From the NCBI RefSeq assembly GCF_963169125.1, contig NC_084796.1, forward strand, positions 91,186,888 through 91,250,887: a stretch of DNA of 64,000 nucleotides. The letters run 5' to 3'. Origin of the DNA: Humulus lupulus (Eukaryota; Streptophyta; Magnoliopsida; Rosales; Cannabaceae). Positions 1-10,773 of this stretch are shown here, piece by piece. The position numbers and the translations under genes were made by a program. Position 1 is the stretch's first letter, and each line of letters starts with the position of its first letter. The notes beneath the pieces are model-generated. The model was not told the origin of the DNA, did not search any database, and saw only the letters and a list, made by a program, of their open reading frames with translations.

Positions 1-50
1 CTGCCAATACTTGTCTACTGTGATAGTGTGTCCGTACTATGAGTTATCAT

Positions 51-102
51 GTACCCTCCTTGTCCTGCCACTACGTGTACCCTCCTTGTATTGCCACTAC
101 GT
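51..102. repeat. 26-bp tandem duplication
   Basis: GTACCCTCCTTGT begins at 51 and again at 77, each followed by a similar CTGCCACTAC-like tail. This gives two units of 26 bp inside the LTR of element A. Confidence 0.75.
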
Positions 103-479
103 CTTAGTTTGCAGGTGCCTTCCGTACTTATACGAGCATCTCTAAGCCATATGGACGTTTTCACCCTTCCAATATTCCTTGTTCTTACAAGTTCTAAGTA
201 CCGAAAACTTTAATGGTTATCATGCTTGGCTTGCTTAGTAGTTTCCACTGTGGAATATTTTCTAGTTCTCCTCACACAAATGCTCACAAGGTCCTCCACA
301 TCATCCCGTGTTAGACCCGCTAATGATGATGGGCCCTTCTGGTGGCACTTGACCAAGAGAGGAAGATAAGGCCTTTTTAATGGGGCTTGAATCGCATATG
401 ATGAGATATGGGGCCCTATGTAACCCATCACATCCAAGGCATGAAGGAGCAAGGTCCGACTTCGTTGGGTGAGCCGAGA

Positions 480-900
480 TGGAACAGGCGCGAGATGATC
501 GCCTCGCAAGGGGCTCTTGTGCCAGATGTGGGGCAATGCTTGCTGTGCGAGCCACAAGAGGATGGTATCGTGAGATGTGGCCTCACTTTTAGCATCGTAA
601 GGAGGCAGGCATGATATGTTGGCCTCGCAAGGGGCTCTTGAGCGAGACGTGGGGCGCTTCCTGGTATGTGAGGCATGAGACGATGGTCTCGCAAGGTGCG
701 ACCTCATTAGGTGTGCCGAGAAGAGTCAGGCGCGAGATGATGTTATCCCGAAGGGCTCCTGCGTGAGACGTGGCCTCACTAGGAGCACCGAGAGGAGGAA
801 GGCAAGAGACGATGGGTCTCGCGAGGCGCATGAATTCATAGCGTGCAAGACGATGAGTCTCGTGAGGCGCTCAGACCTCTAGGTGCATAGTGCTTCACCA
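480..900. repeat. Imperfect GC-rich tandem repeats in LTR A
   Basis: Variants of CCTCGCAAGGGGCTCTTG recur near 492, 622 and 746, and GATGGGTCTCGCGAGGCGC-like units follow. The spacing is irregular, around 110-130 bp. A related but shorter array lies in the other LTR piece at about 6060-6260. The repeats are rich in CG dinucleotides, unlike the AT-rich surroundings. Confidence 0.65.
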
Positions 901-1194
901 TGAGGCACTCGAACATCTAGCGTAGTGGGGTCTTGCGTTATAACTAGGAGTGTCATGAGCCCCTTTACCTTTCCCTCAACGATGTTGGGACCTTACGGGG
1001 CACCTGAGAGTGTTTTCCAAGGCTAAGGATAGTGTAAGGCCAATATGCACGAACCCGATTGCACAAATGAGTCACTTATTTCAAAACAACACAGGAAAGG
1101 GATTGGAAATTTTTTCCTTGGTGGATTTTTGGCATCCATACTTGTCCCCCAGTCTATGAGAGGGTTTAAGGCGCTCTGGTAGAATTTTTATGCA

Positions 1195-1711
1195 GTGCCT
1201 ACAAATCGCGTGTGTTACTGGACCTCTTACATATATATGTATTCTTTTTTTTTACAGACTTCTCTTGTGGCCCTATACTTAATAGCCTCGCCAAATGACC
1301 TATCTTTGGGCAGGAATGAGAATGATTGGCTTACTGTCAATATTCAGGGACTTAAGAAGCAGCTTATTGAGGCTACACATAAGATAGAAGTAGTAATAGT
1401 GAAGGTTTCCTCTTCATCTAAGAGTAAGAAAAGGGAGGAAACTAAAGTTCTGGCATTGCACAAGAAGATTAGTTCTCTCGAGACAGAACTAGCAGAGGCC
1501 GAGTACAAGTCGGTGGAACACACCTTATATGGTGTGGGGAAACAGAATCCTGGCTTTGACTTCTCCTAATTCAGTGACTGGATTGTCTCTAAGGTTCATG
1601 AATGGTATGCTTGCGACAGGAAACCATGAAGTTTTTTCATGCCTGATCTTTTGCTCCTATGTGTCGGCAACATCTTTCATTCTACTTCGATTTGGCTGTA
1701 ATGCTACTTGA
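1195..1711 (+). pseudogene. Antisense extra ORF of element A, C-terminal remnant
   Basis: The plus-strand frame encodes a coiled-coil segment (about 1310-1510: leucine- and lysine-rich, ending AEYKSVEHTLYGVG) followed by NPGFDFS. After a stop, the same protein resumes as a tail resembling IVSKVHEWYACDRKP. The coiled coil plus this tail matches the C-terminal part of the minus-strand ORF at 42854-44964 in element B (NIDPNINFSHFGEDAV, then AAEWVANRKP). In both cases the ORF lies antisense to the retroelement, between pol and the 3' LTR, as is known for several Tat-lineage elements. The N-terminal half is missing because the LTR edge is only about 60 bp upstream. The role of these extra ORFs is not established. 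Confidence 0.55.
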
Positions 1712-2720
1712 CTTATTTTGCCTGGGATGTTTCTCTAGGTATCTTGTTTTCTTCAAGAGGAACTTTAACAAGTCCTGATATGTCCTATTCTTATTTTGTG
1801 ATGGAACATTATCCCGTCCTTTCATGCATGTGTGCTTTTTATTAGCACCGCTTTATTTTGAAAGAGTTCCCTTTGGGACCTCTTTACTACGTTTGATTCG
1901 TGTCTGATGGTGCACATTGAATACTTGTAAGGATATGTTTACCTATTGGGTTCTTGCTATCCTTTTATATATTTTTGCGCACGCTTGTTATTTTATGTGA
2001 GAAACGTCCTTCTCGTCATTATGCATAATACTATTTGTGCAAGCGTCTTCTTCAACACCTTTTTTGCAAACGTCTACCTTGAGACCCTTTTTGGGCTAGG
2101 TGACTTTGGTTAGCCTACAATTATTATGAGGACTCCTTTCATTCCTTTAGGTGATCTCCCCTTGGGTAAGGACCCTTATAGGGAGATGGTACTCATGAAG
2201 CCTCGCAAGCGCCTATTTTCAAGGCCCTTTTATTGATTGCAAGGGATTTTTTTGCAAAGATCTCCTTTAAGGCTCTTTTTCCCTTGGTAAGGCTACTTGG
2301 TCGATCTAGACTTAGGGATCTCTTTGGGATCCCCTTTTGTCTTCAACGACGTGGTCCCCTTGTAGAGTGGATGTGTTTTTTAGGAGGACATTTTTGAGGG
2401 ACCTTTCGACTTTCTTAGATTCTATATGGGTAGTTAGTCCTTATATATTCAAAGGCTGTCCTATAAGGTTCACCCCTCCTACATATATATATACATATAT
2501 AAGTATTTTTTTTATACATCTCATGATGCCAAGCACCTATTTTTCTCATGGCCATGCACGTATTTGAGGCATGTGAGGCAAGGCACCTATTTTTCACATG
2601 GTTAGGTGCCTGTTGAGGCTCGCGAGATTGGGCACCTATTTTGCACATGGCTAGGTGCCTATTGAAGCTCGTGAGGCTAGGCACCTATTTTTCACATGGC
2701 CAATCGCCTAGTGAGGTTGG
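1712..2720 (-). other. 3' noncoding region of element A
   Basis: No coding signal is seen. The stretch lies between the antisense ORF and the inserted solo LTR. It corresponds in position to 42297-42853 of element B. It is T-rich on the plus strand and ends in a hairpin-forming tandem repeat (2531-2720). Confidence 0.4.
2531..2720. repeat. Four-unit tandem repeat, each unit able to fold into a hairpin
   Basis: GCACCTAT recurs at 2533, 2583, 2632 and 2680, a period of 48-50 bp. In the middle units GGCACCTA is followed about 13-14 bases later by its complement TAGGTGCC, so each unit can form a stem of about 8 bp. The repeat ends just before the solo LTR insertion. Confidence 0.75.
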
Positions 2721-2725
2721 GTATA

Positions 2726-5000
2726 TGTAACGCCCTGGTTACCCCAGAATAGTTACGGTGAACGGTGGACCAAAAATTTGACCCGCTACCCGAGTCCTTT
2801 GGTCAAAAATGTGCTCTAAGTGTAATTAACAGGTTAAGGTGAAAAACTACTAAAAAGGAAATGGATATTTTCATTACAAACTGCTCTGCAGAGCTAATCA
2901 AAACATTTACAAGTTGTTCTCAGTAAAAAATGGTCATTACTGTTTCAAATTTACAATCCCATCGACCTAAGCAGCAAAATAGTGTAAACCCCCTAGTTCC
3001 TCTGAGAACGCCTTGGCCGTGGTGGTCAAGCGGCTGCATATGTACACATCACCACCTAAGCTCTCCACTCAAGGCTGGGTGAGCTTTTCTTTCCCTTTAC
3101 CTGCACCACATAGCACCCATGAACCAAGGCCCAGCAAGAAAACTCAATAAAGCATGATATAATATCAACAGTGATCATAATAATCATTCAGGACCATCAG
3201 TCCAAACAAATAGGTGACAGTCGCAACAGTCACAAAAGTGGGTACAGCCCCTACCCCCCCTCTAGCCATGTGACGTTAGGGTCACTCGGGCTTAATTGAT
3301 AAGAGAACCTCTCATTATATTGATCAGGATAGGTGTATGGTGACTGGTCACCAACATAACCCTCATCATGACTTAAAGTCATAACCCTGGAACAATGTTC
3401 CCTAGCCATGTGACAAACAGTCACCGAGGCCATATGCCCTGGCTTTGAATAACTGGACTTAGACCAGACAAGCGCTTATAAGTTCATCGACCTTAGGGTT
3501 GGTCCAGCGTTAATGCCTTAGAGCCATTCACCATTGATATCGATTAGATCTAATCTTCATTTGGCTCGGCGTTCATGACGCTATGCCATTTTTGACTCTT
3601 TAGGTCAGTGTCCTTGACTAGTCAGTACATATACAAGTATTCAACATTTGCTAGCATTCAATAGGCAATCCATGTCCACATTTATCACTCAACATGCCTC
3701 AATAATAATCACTCATGTCACATATACAGAGGGTGCAGTTTTCTTACCTCAGATTCGAGCTAGAAAGATTAAAAGAACGACCTGTGAGAACGATCAACCT
3801 TTAGTCCCTTAGCGGTCACCTAATCATAACCAAACATGGAACATCATCAATAATAATGATCAACATAGATTTCCACACCAATATCTAGCCTCCGGGAGAT
3901 CAATCCAAAGTAATCCAAGTAGTAGGAACACTCCTGAGGCCTATAGCTAAGTTCCCGGGGTCAAAACGAACAAACGTGGTAAAAACAGGGCAAGGGCTGC
4001 GGCCCTGGAACCATGGGTCGTGCCCCCCAGAAATACCTGAAGCAAGCGCCATGGTGCCCAACACCAAGGGTCACGGCGCCCAGCCAAAATAGAACCCCCT
4101 CATCTTCCTCTTCGAGCCAGGGCCGTGGCGCCCAAGAACAGGGCCGCGGTCCCCAACCCTCGGCCATTCCCAAACGTGTTTTCAACTTCTCCAAACTTCC
4201 AAAATCATACCTAATCATCCCTAATCACCAAAACAAAGTTCCCAAGCTTCCCAAAACCCAAGGTTCAAACTAACCAAAAACTCAACAATTCACAAAGTCC
4301 AATTCAAAGCTTAGAAACTCTAAAAACTCAAAACATTAAACATAGATTACCTTTGATTGGGTTGTTTTCTGTCAAATCATTCGGTTAAGAAGCTTCTAAT
4401 CTTTCCTAGGATCACTATGCCTCGATCCTCGCTTGATTCCGACTACTAGAACTCGAGATTCCTTCAAAAAGGCTCAAACAGTAAAACGTACTATCGAAAG
4501 GGAGAACGAGAGGTTTTCTAATCGTACGTTCAATCTGACATCTACTTCAAGCTTAAGTAACCTCAAATAAAACCTAATGCTCGGGGTCCCGAAAATCCCT
4601 AGTCAAAACCTCCGAAATTTCACCCTGATCTCAAATATTCCCAATTTATCATCAAATAAACTTTTCTATTACCCCAAAATTGACCCCGTTATGACGAAAC
4701 CGATAATCCATTATATATGACCATCTCATGCCGAATAACTCGAATATATCTCCATAATAATGGAATCTCATTCACAAATCACATTATGCACCCAAATACA
4801 CATATTCACCCTCAATGGGCCAAGTTATCAAAACAGCATAATATTCAAATGTGGACCCACATGCACGCATATAACATCATATCATAATATAATTCACATA
4901 TACATGCATAATATCATTTAATGGCATAATTAAACAAGTATGGCCCTCCCGGCCCACTAATCTCGCCATTAAACCATACCGGAAAATTCGGGGCATTACA
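2726..5000 (-). repeat. Solo LTR, Tekay/Del-like chromovirus family
   Basis: The 2275-bp unit begins TGTAACGCCCTGG and ends GGGGCATTACA, with short inverted ends TGTAAY...TTACA. It is flanked by a perfect 5-bp duplication GTATA (2721-2725 and 5001-5005). It matches the LTR that begins at 63644 over the whole overlap and is recognisably related to the LTRs of element T. In sense orientation it lies on the minus strand, as judged from the paired LTRs of T. No internal region is present, so it is a solo LTR left by LTR-LTR recombination. ORFs near 3961-4273 are by-products. Confidence 0.85.
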
Positions 5001-5372
5001 GTATAATACCTCCCAAGTGGTTGATGGGATCTCTCTTGCCAAGCACTTTGTTTTTTTTGTTCTTTCCGATATGCTTTGACGATTCCAATTGAAAATGGCA
5101 GTATAAGATAGGTGCTTGACATTATAAGTGTAGGCAATGTGCAAGGGTAAGCACAATATCATTGTCATATTGCATCCTTGATTCAGCTAGGTGACCTATT
5201 TGGATCCTACCAAGACAAATTACATCTATGGGAGGCCAACTATGGTGAAACTCTTAATTCCCTACGAGGTAAACTCAAATAAAGAAAAACAACTACTACT
5301 ACTTTGTGGAGGCCAATTGGGCTGACTTCTTTAGTTCCTAAGTGACACACATAAAGGAAGTCTTATCAGAGG
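5001..5372 (-). other. Noncoding remnant of element A between solo LTR and gag
   Basis: The minus-strand sequence next to the solo LTR (5001-5050) aligns loosely, roughly two bases in three, with 32612-32666 downstream of the integrase of element B. This stretch therefore looks like the 3' region joined to gag by a deletion. No reliable coding signal is seen. Confidence 0.4.
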
Positions 5373-6030
5373 TTATGATTGATGAATCCCACTAGCTTCT
5401 CCTTGAAGTCTTCTTGTAGACCTCTTCCAACCTTCAACTTGATCTGTGACTTCTCTATCACAATGATCTCTTCTATGCAGAGTCTTCAGACGTATTGGTA
5501 AAAGGGGGATTGGAGGAAGGTTTTCACCCCCCAACATGCAAGTTCTCATGGCCCTCTTCGACACGTATATACTCCATCTGTGATAGCCATCTTGAGCATG
5601 TTATCCCATATCTTTCTTCCTGAATGAACTCCGCCTGTGATAGCCACCTTAAGCTCTGCTTTAGTTGAACTTCCTAGCTCAGTTGGTTCCATATTGAATC
5701 TATGGATGTATCTCTTCAGACTTTCACTTTCTCCATGTTTTATGTTACTAAGGCTGGTACTTGGCATAACTTAATCATAGACCACATTGTATTGCGGAAG
5801 AAATTCATTGGAGAATTGCTGCCATGACTTGATCGTTCCTGGCCTTAACCTCTTGAACCACTTGTACGAAGCTCCTTTGAGTGTAATGACGAAGCAATGG
5901 CACCTTGCCCTACTATTGACCCCCCTTAACTTTATCAAGTTGTTGAAGGCATCTAAGTGATACGGAGTCATGCGAGGCTCTTGGAAGTTTGTGGGTAGTT
6001 ATTCAACCTGGATCTCCCTTGTGAGAGGCG
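5373..6030 (-). pseudogene. Tat-type gag fragment (element A)
   Basis: The segment encodes a retrotransposon gag core (PF03732 type). Key residues run LDAFNNLIKLRGVNSRARC, then CFVITLKGASYKWFKRL, then GTIKSWQQFSNEFL (5971-5771), followed by a second helix-rich part with SLSNIKHGESESLKRYIHRF (5767-5546). The same motifs occur in C (14515-16090) and B (28586-30035). Upstream, a reading EIQVE-stop-LPTNFQEPRMTPY (about 6030-5970) lacks the short linker seen in B, so there is a small deletion, and the coding region is then cut off by LTR sequence at about 6030. The N-terminal third and everything after gag are missing. Frameshift near 5765 and internal stops make it nonfunctional. Confidence 0.8.
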
Positions 6031-6538
6031 CTACCTGGTGCATGAGGCATAAGGTGAAGGTCCAACGAGGTCCAGCCTCGCTGGGTGCGTCGAGAGGAGG
6101 CAGGTGTGAGATGATGGCCTCGCGAGGGGCTCTTGCGCGAGATATGGCCTCACTGGATGTGCCGAGTGGAGGCAAGTATGAGACAATGGGTCTCGCGAGG
6201 TGCATTGGTGCATAGCGCGTGAGACGATGGGTCTCGCGAGGCTCATGGGTGTTTGGTGCCTTTGCATGAGGTGCTCAGACCTCCAGGTGCGCAGTGCTTC
6301 AGCTTAAGGAAATCGATCCTCCAGCGAGGTAGGGTCTTGTGTTGCAACTAGGAGTGTCGTGAGCCCTTTTTCCTTTCCCTCAATGAGGTTGGGACCTTGC
6401 AGGGTGCCTGGGAGTGTTTTCCAAGGTTGTGGATCTTGTAAGGCCTATACGCACAAACACGATTGCATGAGTAAATCACTTATTACCAACCAACACAGCA
6501 AAAAGGTTGGACATATTTTCCTTGGCGGTTGTTTGGCA
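6031..6538 (-). repeat. LTR fragment of element A (5' side)
   Basis: It shares the GTGTTTTCCAAGG region and the TTTGGCA end with 947-1134 and has related GC-rich repeats (6060-6260). It joins gag directly at about 6030 with no primer-binding site or gag start, so the inner part of the LTR, the leader and the gag N terminus were deleted together. Confidence 0.6.
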
Positions 6539-7682
6539 ACCCTATAAATTTTAAAAACATGTTAAGGATGCTTAAGTTTGTGAATTAAGTCGAACTTTTA
6601 AGCTATTGTCGAAATGGGTTACACCAGTCGACCAACCTGCGATTAAATCACATGTTAAAATTTTAAGCACACCCGATCTATTGGCCTGCATCACCTAGTC
6701 AACCAGCTTATTATATAGAAGGGTAAATTTTTAGGAAATCTTTCCGTTGGGAGTTTTAGGTTTTGGGGTTTCTGTTTTGATGCTTTCGAACTACTATAAA
6801 CATATTTGTAGGGTTAGTTTGATCGTAGTAGGCGAGATATTAATTTTGATGGTGTTTTCTTCAATGAATTTATGATGTTATTTGGCTTAAGGCTCGCCAC
6901 GAATATTTCTCTGTGTTGATCACTGTGGTGGTTGAGGTAAGAAGAGTGGACACCTGAATGTGGTTGAGGTAAGAAGAGTGGACACCTGCATGCAGGGTGT
7001 ACACTTAACGTACATAATTTTTGTGATAACATGTTTTTGTTTATGTATAATGACTATGTTATTGGTTACAAATTTATGAATGAGGCATATTCATTAACTT
7101 GGGTATGTGGTCATCCTCAAAGAGCTGTCACAAGGGCAGTGGGTCATTGTGATGGCGTACATTTTTGTTATAATATAGATTTATTGATTTAATGTATACG
7201 TAAATCATGATTGTATTGGTTTTATCTTTATGTTTATGTTTTGCCATGTTTGGGGATTTTTGGGTTCTGTCTGATACAACTCTTCTTGCTGGGTTTGGCT
7301 CAAGGGTACTCTGTATGCATGTAAGGACAAGGAAATAGTTGCACGAGAATGAGTTGGAGAGATACGTTGGCGTGTGAACATGTTAGGATTCAATGACCTT
7401 AGCGGTCAGGCCTCACATTTATTTGGCGCATTTTTTTATGAAAGATATTTCATTAATTATTTAGGGGTTTTTTAAGAAGTTATGACATTTGTTACATTTC
7501 TAGTTAAATTTGTTTTATTTTTCTTAAAATTTCATAGGATTCTGGAATGTGTTTTTACTTTAAATAAGTATTTATGGTTTATTTATTTATCTATAAAAAT
7601 TATAATTTCATTTATTTATTTATTTATTATTCTATTATATAAAATCACTAATGTAATGCTTTGAGTAATCGGGGTGTTAAAA
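6539..7682 (+). repeat. Partial chromovirus-type LTR, plus orientation
   Basis: The stretch has no coding capacity. It carries GAGGTAAGAAGAGTGG (twice), matching in sense orientation the GAGGTAAGAAAAC motif found on the minus strand of the other Tekay-type LTRs. It ends ATCGGGGTGTTA, close to the GGGTGTTACA ends of that family. The 5' part is missing where element A begins. It lies opposite to most other chromovirus LTRs in the window. Confidence 0.5.
6927..6992. repeat. 33-bp tandem duplication
   Basis: GTGGTTGAGGTAAGAAGAG with the following GGACACCTG occurs twice in direct succession, doubling the splice-donor-like motif of this LTR. Confidence 0.7.
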
Positions 7683-7857
7683 TATGTATGGGAACGAAAT
7701 AGTAGAGAAAATACTCTATTGGTTCCCAAATAAAGGCCATCTAAATAAAAGAAAATTGATAAACAAACCATTACTTTTATAGAGGAACATGCAAATCATG
7801 TTTAATTCCCCTACATCAATCCTCTATGAGCCTCCAAACAAGAGAGTCCACCTTGTT
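7683..7857 (+). pseudogene. Tat pol fragment H, part upstream of the solo LTR
   Basis: This short stretch sits directly left of the solo LTR at 7858. It ends in a frame reading EPPNKRVHLV, which fits the linker before the reverse transcriptase of Tat elements and would continue into 10358 if the LTR were absent. Too short and decayed for a firmer call. Confidence 0.4.
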
Positions 7858-10352
7858 TGTAATGTCGTGGATAGCCAAGACCATTACACTATGTATTTTA
7901 AATAGTGATGGACTTGCTATTCAAGTCATTTGGATATAAACGTGTAACTAGAAGTAATTAACGGATTAGGGTTAAAATTTTTGGTCAAAGGATATTTACT
8001 TTCATTAAAAGTTTAAGTTCATACATGGGATCCCAAAATAAACATTTTAAAAGTCATTTACAATCCAAAAAGGGTGCTTACAATACAAGCCGGCCTAAGC
8101 GAAAAAATTAGGGTTTAACCTTGTTCCTTTGTAAATCCTCGACCGTGGTGATCAAGCAAGCTGCATATGTACACGCCGCCACTGAAGCTTTCCAACTCAT
8201 GGCTGGTCTAGCTTCCCCTTTCCTTTACCTGCACCGCATGACACCCGTGAGCCAAGGCTCAACAAGAAAAATTAAACATGTCCATAAGAAGTTAATAACA
8301 TCTTACAGATTCGTAATTAGCATTCCTAGAAGTAATAACCCTACTCATGCATTCATTAAATCTAGATAAGTGACTATAGACTCACCCTAGGGCTCATTTC
8401 CCTATGATAAGTGACTGTAGACTCACCCAAGGGCCCATTGCCCTATCCTCTATATAACTAGCCTTAGAGTTGGCCAAGCATACCTGGCACTTTATTTTCT
8501 TTGTGACCATAGGGTCGTTCAAGCGTATACCACGCTCCTGGATAGGCCTAACCAATTCGGCTTGTGCTCAGCGTGCTATTTTCGCCCTTAACTCATAAGT
8601 CAAGCCTTTCAACAATGTAAAACAGATAAGCATACATTATATATTACAAGCACGCTCAACATAGTTAACATGTCTAATAAAACAATCTAAACATGGTCAT
8701 AACCATGTTCAATAACCGGGCCAAGCCCTAATCACACACTGGGTGTAGTTTTCTTACCTCTGGTCCAAACACTAGATAGATAAAAATGACCCTCCAGCAT
8801 GATCCTGTCCTATGCCCTAGCGATAATCTAGTCACAACCATAAATAATATCCTCATTACGATTCAATCCCATGAAATTTTTTTGGGACCTATCCCGTGCC
8901 ATCGAGACCTCCAATTTAACCCAATAGGGTGGTGGAATCGTCCCACGAGACACCAAGCTCTAAAAATGAGGCTTGTTGAAATTAACATAGGGTAGGGGCA
9001 CCCAAAGCAAGGGCAGAGGTGCCCAAACAAGTCAGAGAGTTCCCAAGAACTCCCCTGCATAGTGCAAGGGCCCCAGAACAAGGGCAGGGGCCCCCAAGCA
9101 AGCCAGAGAGCCCCCAAAGCCCTCCTCTGCTTAGTGCAGGGGCGTCTGAACCCAGGGCAAGGGCGCCACCTCACAAACGCAGAATTTCTTGGTTTTTCCT
9201 GCATTTTTTATCGAACTCACAACCTCCAATCTATCCACAAACTCCAATCAAGGCTAGCACTGAGCCTCAAAATCACAATAATACACCCTAAGCATCCAAG
9301 GGTTCAACCAAAAACAATTTGAACCTCAAACTCACCCTTTGAGTTCCAAGAACTCAACTCCTCTCCAAATCTGAAATTCAAACGATAGAACACAAATTTC
9401 CAGCAACAACAAAGCTCCCCAAACCAATTCAAATAAGTTAAAAACTTCAATACATCAAATGAAACGTCCTAGACTTCAAGAATTCCCACCATCATACCAC
9501 ACTCCAAAATTCCTCAAGAACACCAAAACATTAGGAAAAACTCAAGCAAAGGTTCAGAAATTTACCTTGTCTATGGAATTTTGAAATTTTTCCTAGCTCT
9601 GCTAATCCTTGCTATGTCCTATCCTTCCCAAGAGAGCCCAAATTCCAAAATGATTTTCCCAAAACAAGCTTGCTTCACTTGTTGTTTTAACTCCTAAAAC
9701 CTCTCCAAAGAGGTAACCAAAACAGACAAACAGAGAGAGAGAGAGACACGTGAATGAGATAGATGGCTCAGGCTTTGGCTAACATGTCTCAGCCTAAGGG
9801 TCAAAATGACTAATTTACCCTCACCCAAGCCAATGTCTCTTTAACCAAACCAAGGGCATTTTGATCTATTGCCGCCATTTCCCACTAATCCTCAATTAAC
9901 ATCATATTTCACAATTAATTCTAATATTCCCAAATGATCAGCAGACAATTCCCATTACTTGAGAAATTCCGGTAATGTACTAAATTACTAAAATACTTCT
10001 AAGCTCACCTTGAGTCAAGTATTTAATCCCGTTGTGACCTTTCCGCTAACTTGCTCACTAGGATCATCTCGTGTCGAGTAACCCAAATATATCCACATAA
10101 TTATCTGGCTCCATCATAAATCACATATATTTACAAATATACCGTCAACAGGTCAAAATTATAAAATACCCTTCTAATAAGAAACGAGCCAACATGCATA
10201 TTTAATACACTTAAACATGCAAAAACAGTCATATCATAATATAACTCATGTAATCATTCACACAATCATAAACATGCACATAATATCAATTTATGCCCCG
10301 TTGGCACACTATTCAAGGCCCGACGCCTAATTAGCAAATTTGGAATGTTACA
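7858..10352 (-). repeat. Solo LTR, Tekay-like family
   Basis: The 2495-bp unit begins TGTAATGTCGTGG and ends GGAATGTTACA. Flanks TTGTT (7853-7857) and GTGTT (10353-10357) match at four of five bases, consistent with an aged target duplication. Internal landmarks shared with the other LTRs are the CATATGTACACGCC region near 8163 and TTTTCTTACCTC near 8750. The sequence on both sides belongs to one Tat pol fragment, which supports insertion as a single unit. Confidence 0.75.
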
Positions 10353-10357
10353 GTGTT

Positions 10358-10773
10358 CTTGTTAAATTCTTATGAGAAAACCAAGTGCCTTCGGCTAGAC
10401 TCATTCCAGCATGGTGGGAATCATTCAGGATGTGATTGTCCATACCCTCAATGTAGACAAGGACATTGATGCCAAACAACAGAAAATAAGGCTAATAGAG
10501 AGAGGGAGAGAGAGAGAGAGAGATGAGGCCCTAAATGAAGATGTGGCAAAATTATTGGCTTGGCATTTTATCTGAGAAGCTTGCTACCCATTCTAGGTTG
10601 CTATTCCAGTCTTAGTATGGAAACAAAATGGGAAATGAAGGAAGTGCATCGACTATTCCAATCTAAACAAATCATGCCCAAATGATTGTTTCCCTTTACC
10701 TCGGATCAATAAGCTTACTAGTGCCACGTCTGGTCACGAACTGATGACATTCATGGACACCTAGTCTGGATAT
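10358..10773 (+). pseudogene. Tat-type reverse transcriptase N-terminal fragment (element H)
   Basis: The plus strand encodes the start of a Ty3/gypsy reverse transcriptase of Tat type. Readable are VIVHTLNVDKDIDAKQQK, then a variable part, PVLVWKQNGK, CIDYSNLNKSCPNDCFPLPR, and ATSGHELMTFMDT followed by a stop and SGY. These match fingers and palm motif A, where the catalytic aspartate is the D of MDT. At least three in-frame stops and frameshifts are present. A (GA)n tract (about 10498-10524) has expanded within the coding part. The frame ends at 10773, where a copia-like LTR begins, so the rest of pol is absent here. Confidence 0.75.

Larger units (their letters stand above)
1..1134 (-). 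repeat. 3' LTR of Tat element A (incomplete)
   Basis: Sequence ending near 1134 in TTTGGCA is repeated at 6350-6538. Just right of it is a C-rich run (TTGTCCCCC, 1142-1150), which on the minus strand is a G/A-rich tract expected just upstream of a 3' LTR. The LTR is moderately GC-rich in 440-950 because of imperfect repeats. Its outer end lies beyond base 1. The open reading frames seen here on either strand are by-products of the repeats and are not called. Confidence 0.6.
1..6538 (-). mobile_element. Tat-type Ty3/gypsy element A, deleted and interrupted
   Basis: Reading on the minus strand, the order is LTR fragment (6031-6538), gag (5373-6030), noncoding 3' part, antisense extra ORF (1195-1711, plus strand) and 3' LTR (1-1134). 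That is the normal Tat order but with the whole protease-RT-RNase H-integrase block missing between gag and the 3' region. The two LTR pieces share a long stretch (947-1134 and 6350-6538), which ties them to one family. A chromovirus solo LTR is inserted at 2726-5000. The element is defective; the left LTR runs off the window, so no target duplication can be checked. Confidence 0.6.

Noticed and set aside
210..831. Several overlapping minus-strand ORFs (up to 165 codons) with repeated short motifs
   Set aside because: They lie wholly in GC-rich LTR repeats of element A, overlap in several frames, and have no recognisable domain; the repeats alone keep the frames open.
3961..4273. Opposing Pro-rich and Gly/Trp-rich ORFs
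   Set aside because: Both are inside the solo LTR 2726-5000, are mirror readings of the same GC-richer patch, and similar patches recur in the other LTRs.
8863..9322. ORFs of 86-113 codons on both strands
   Set aside because: They lie inside the solo LTR 7858-10352 over a short GC-richer repeat (GGGGCACCCAAAGC-like units); no domain and no independent support.
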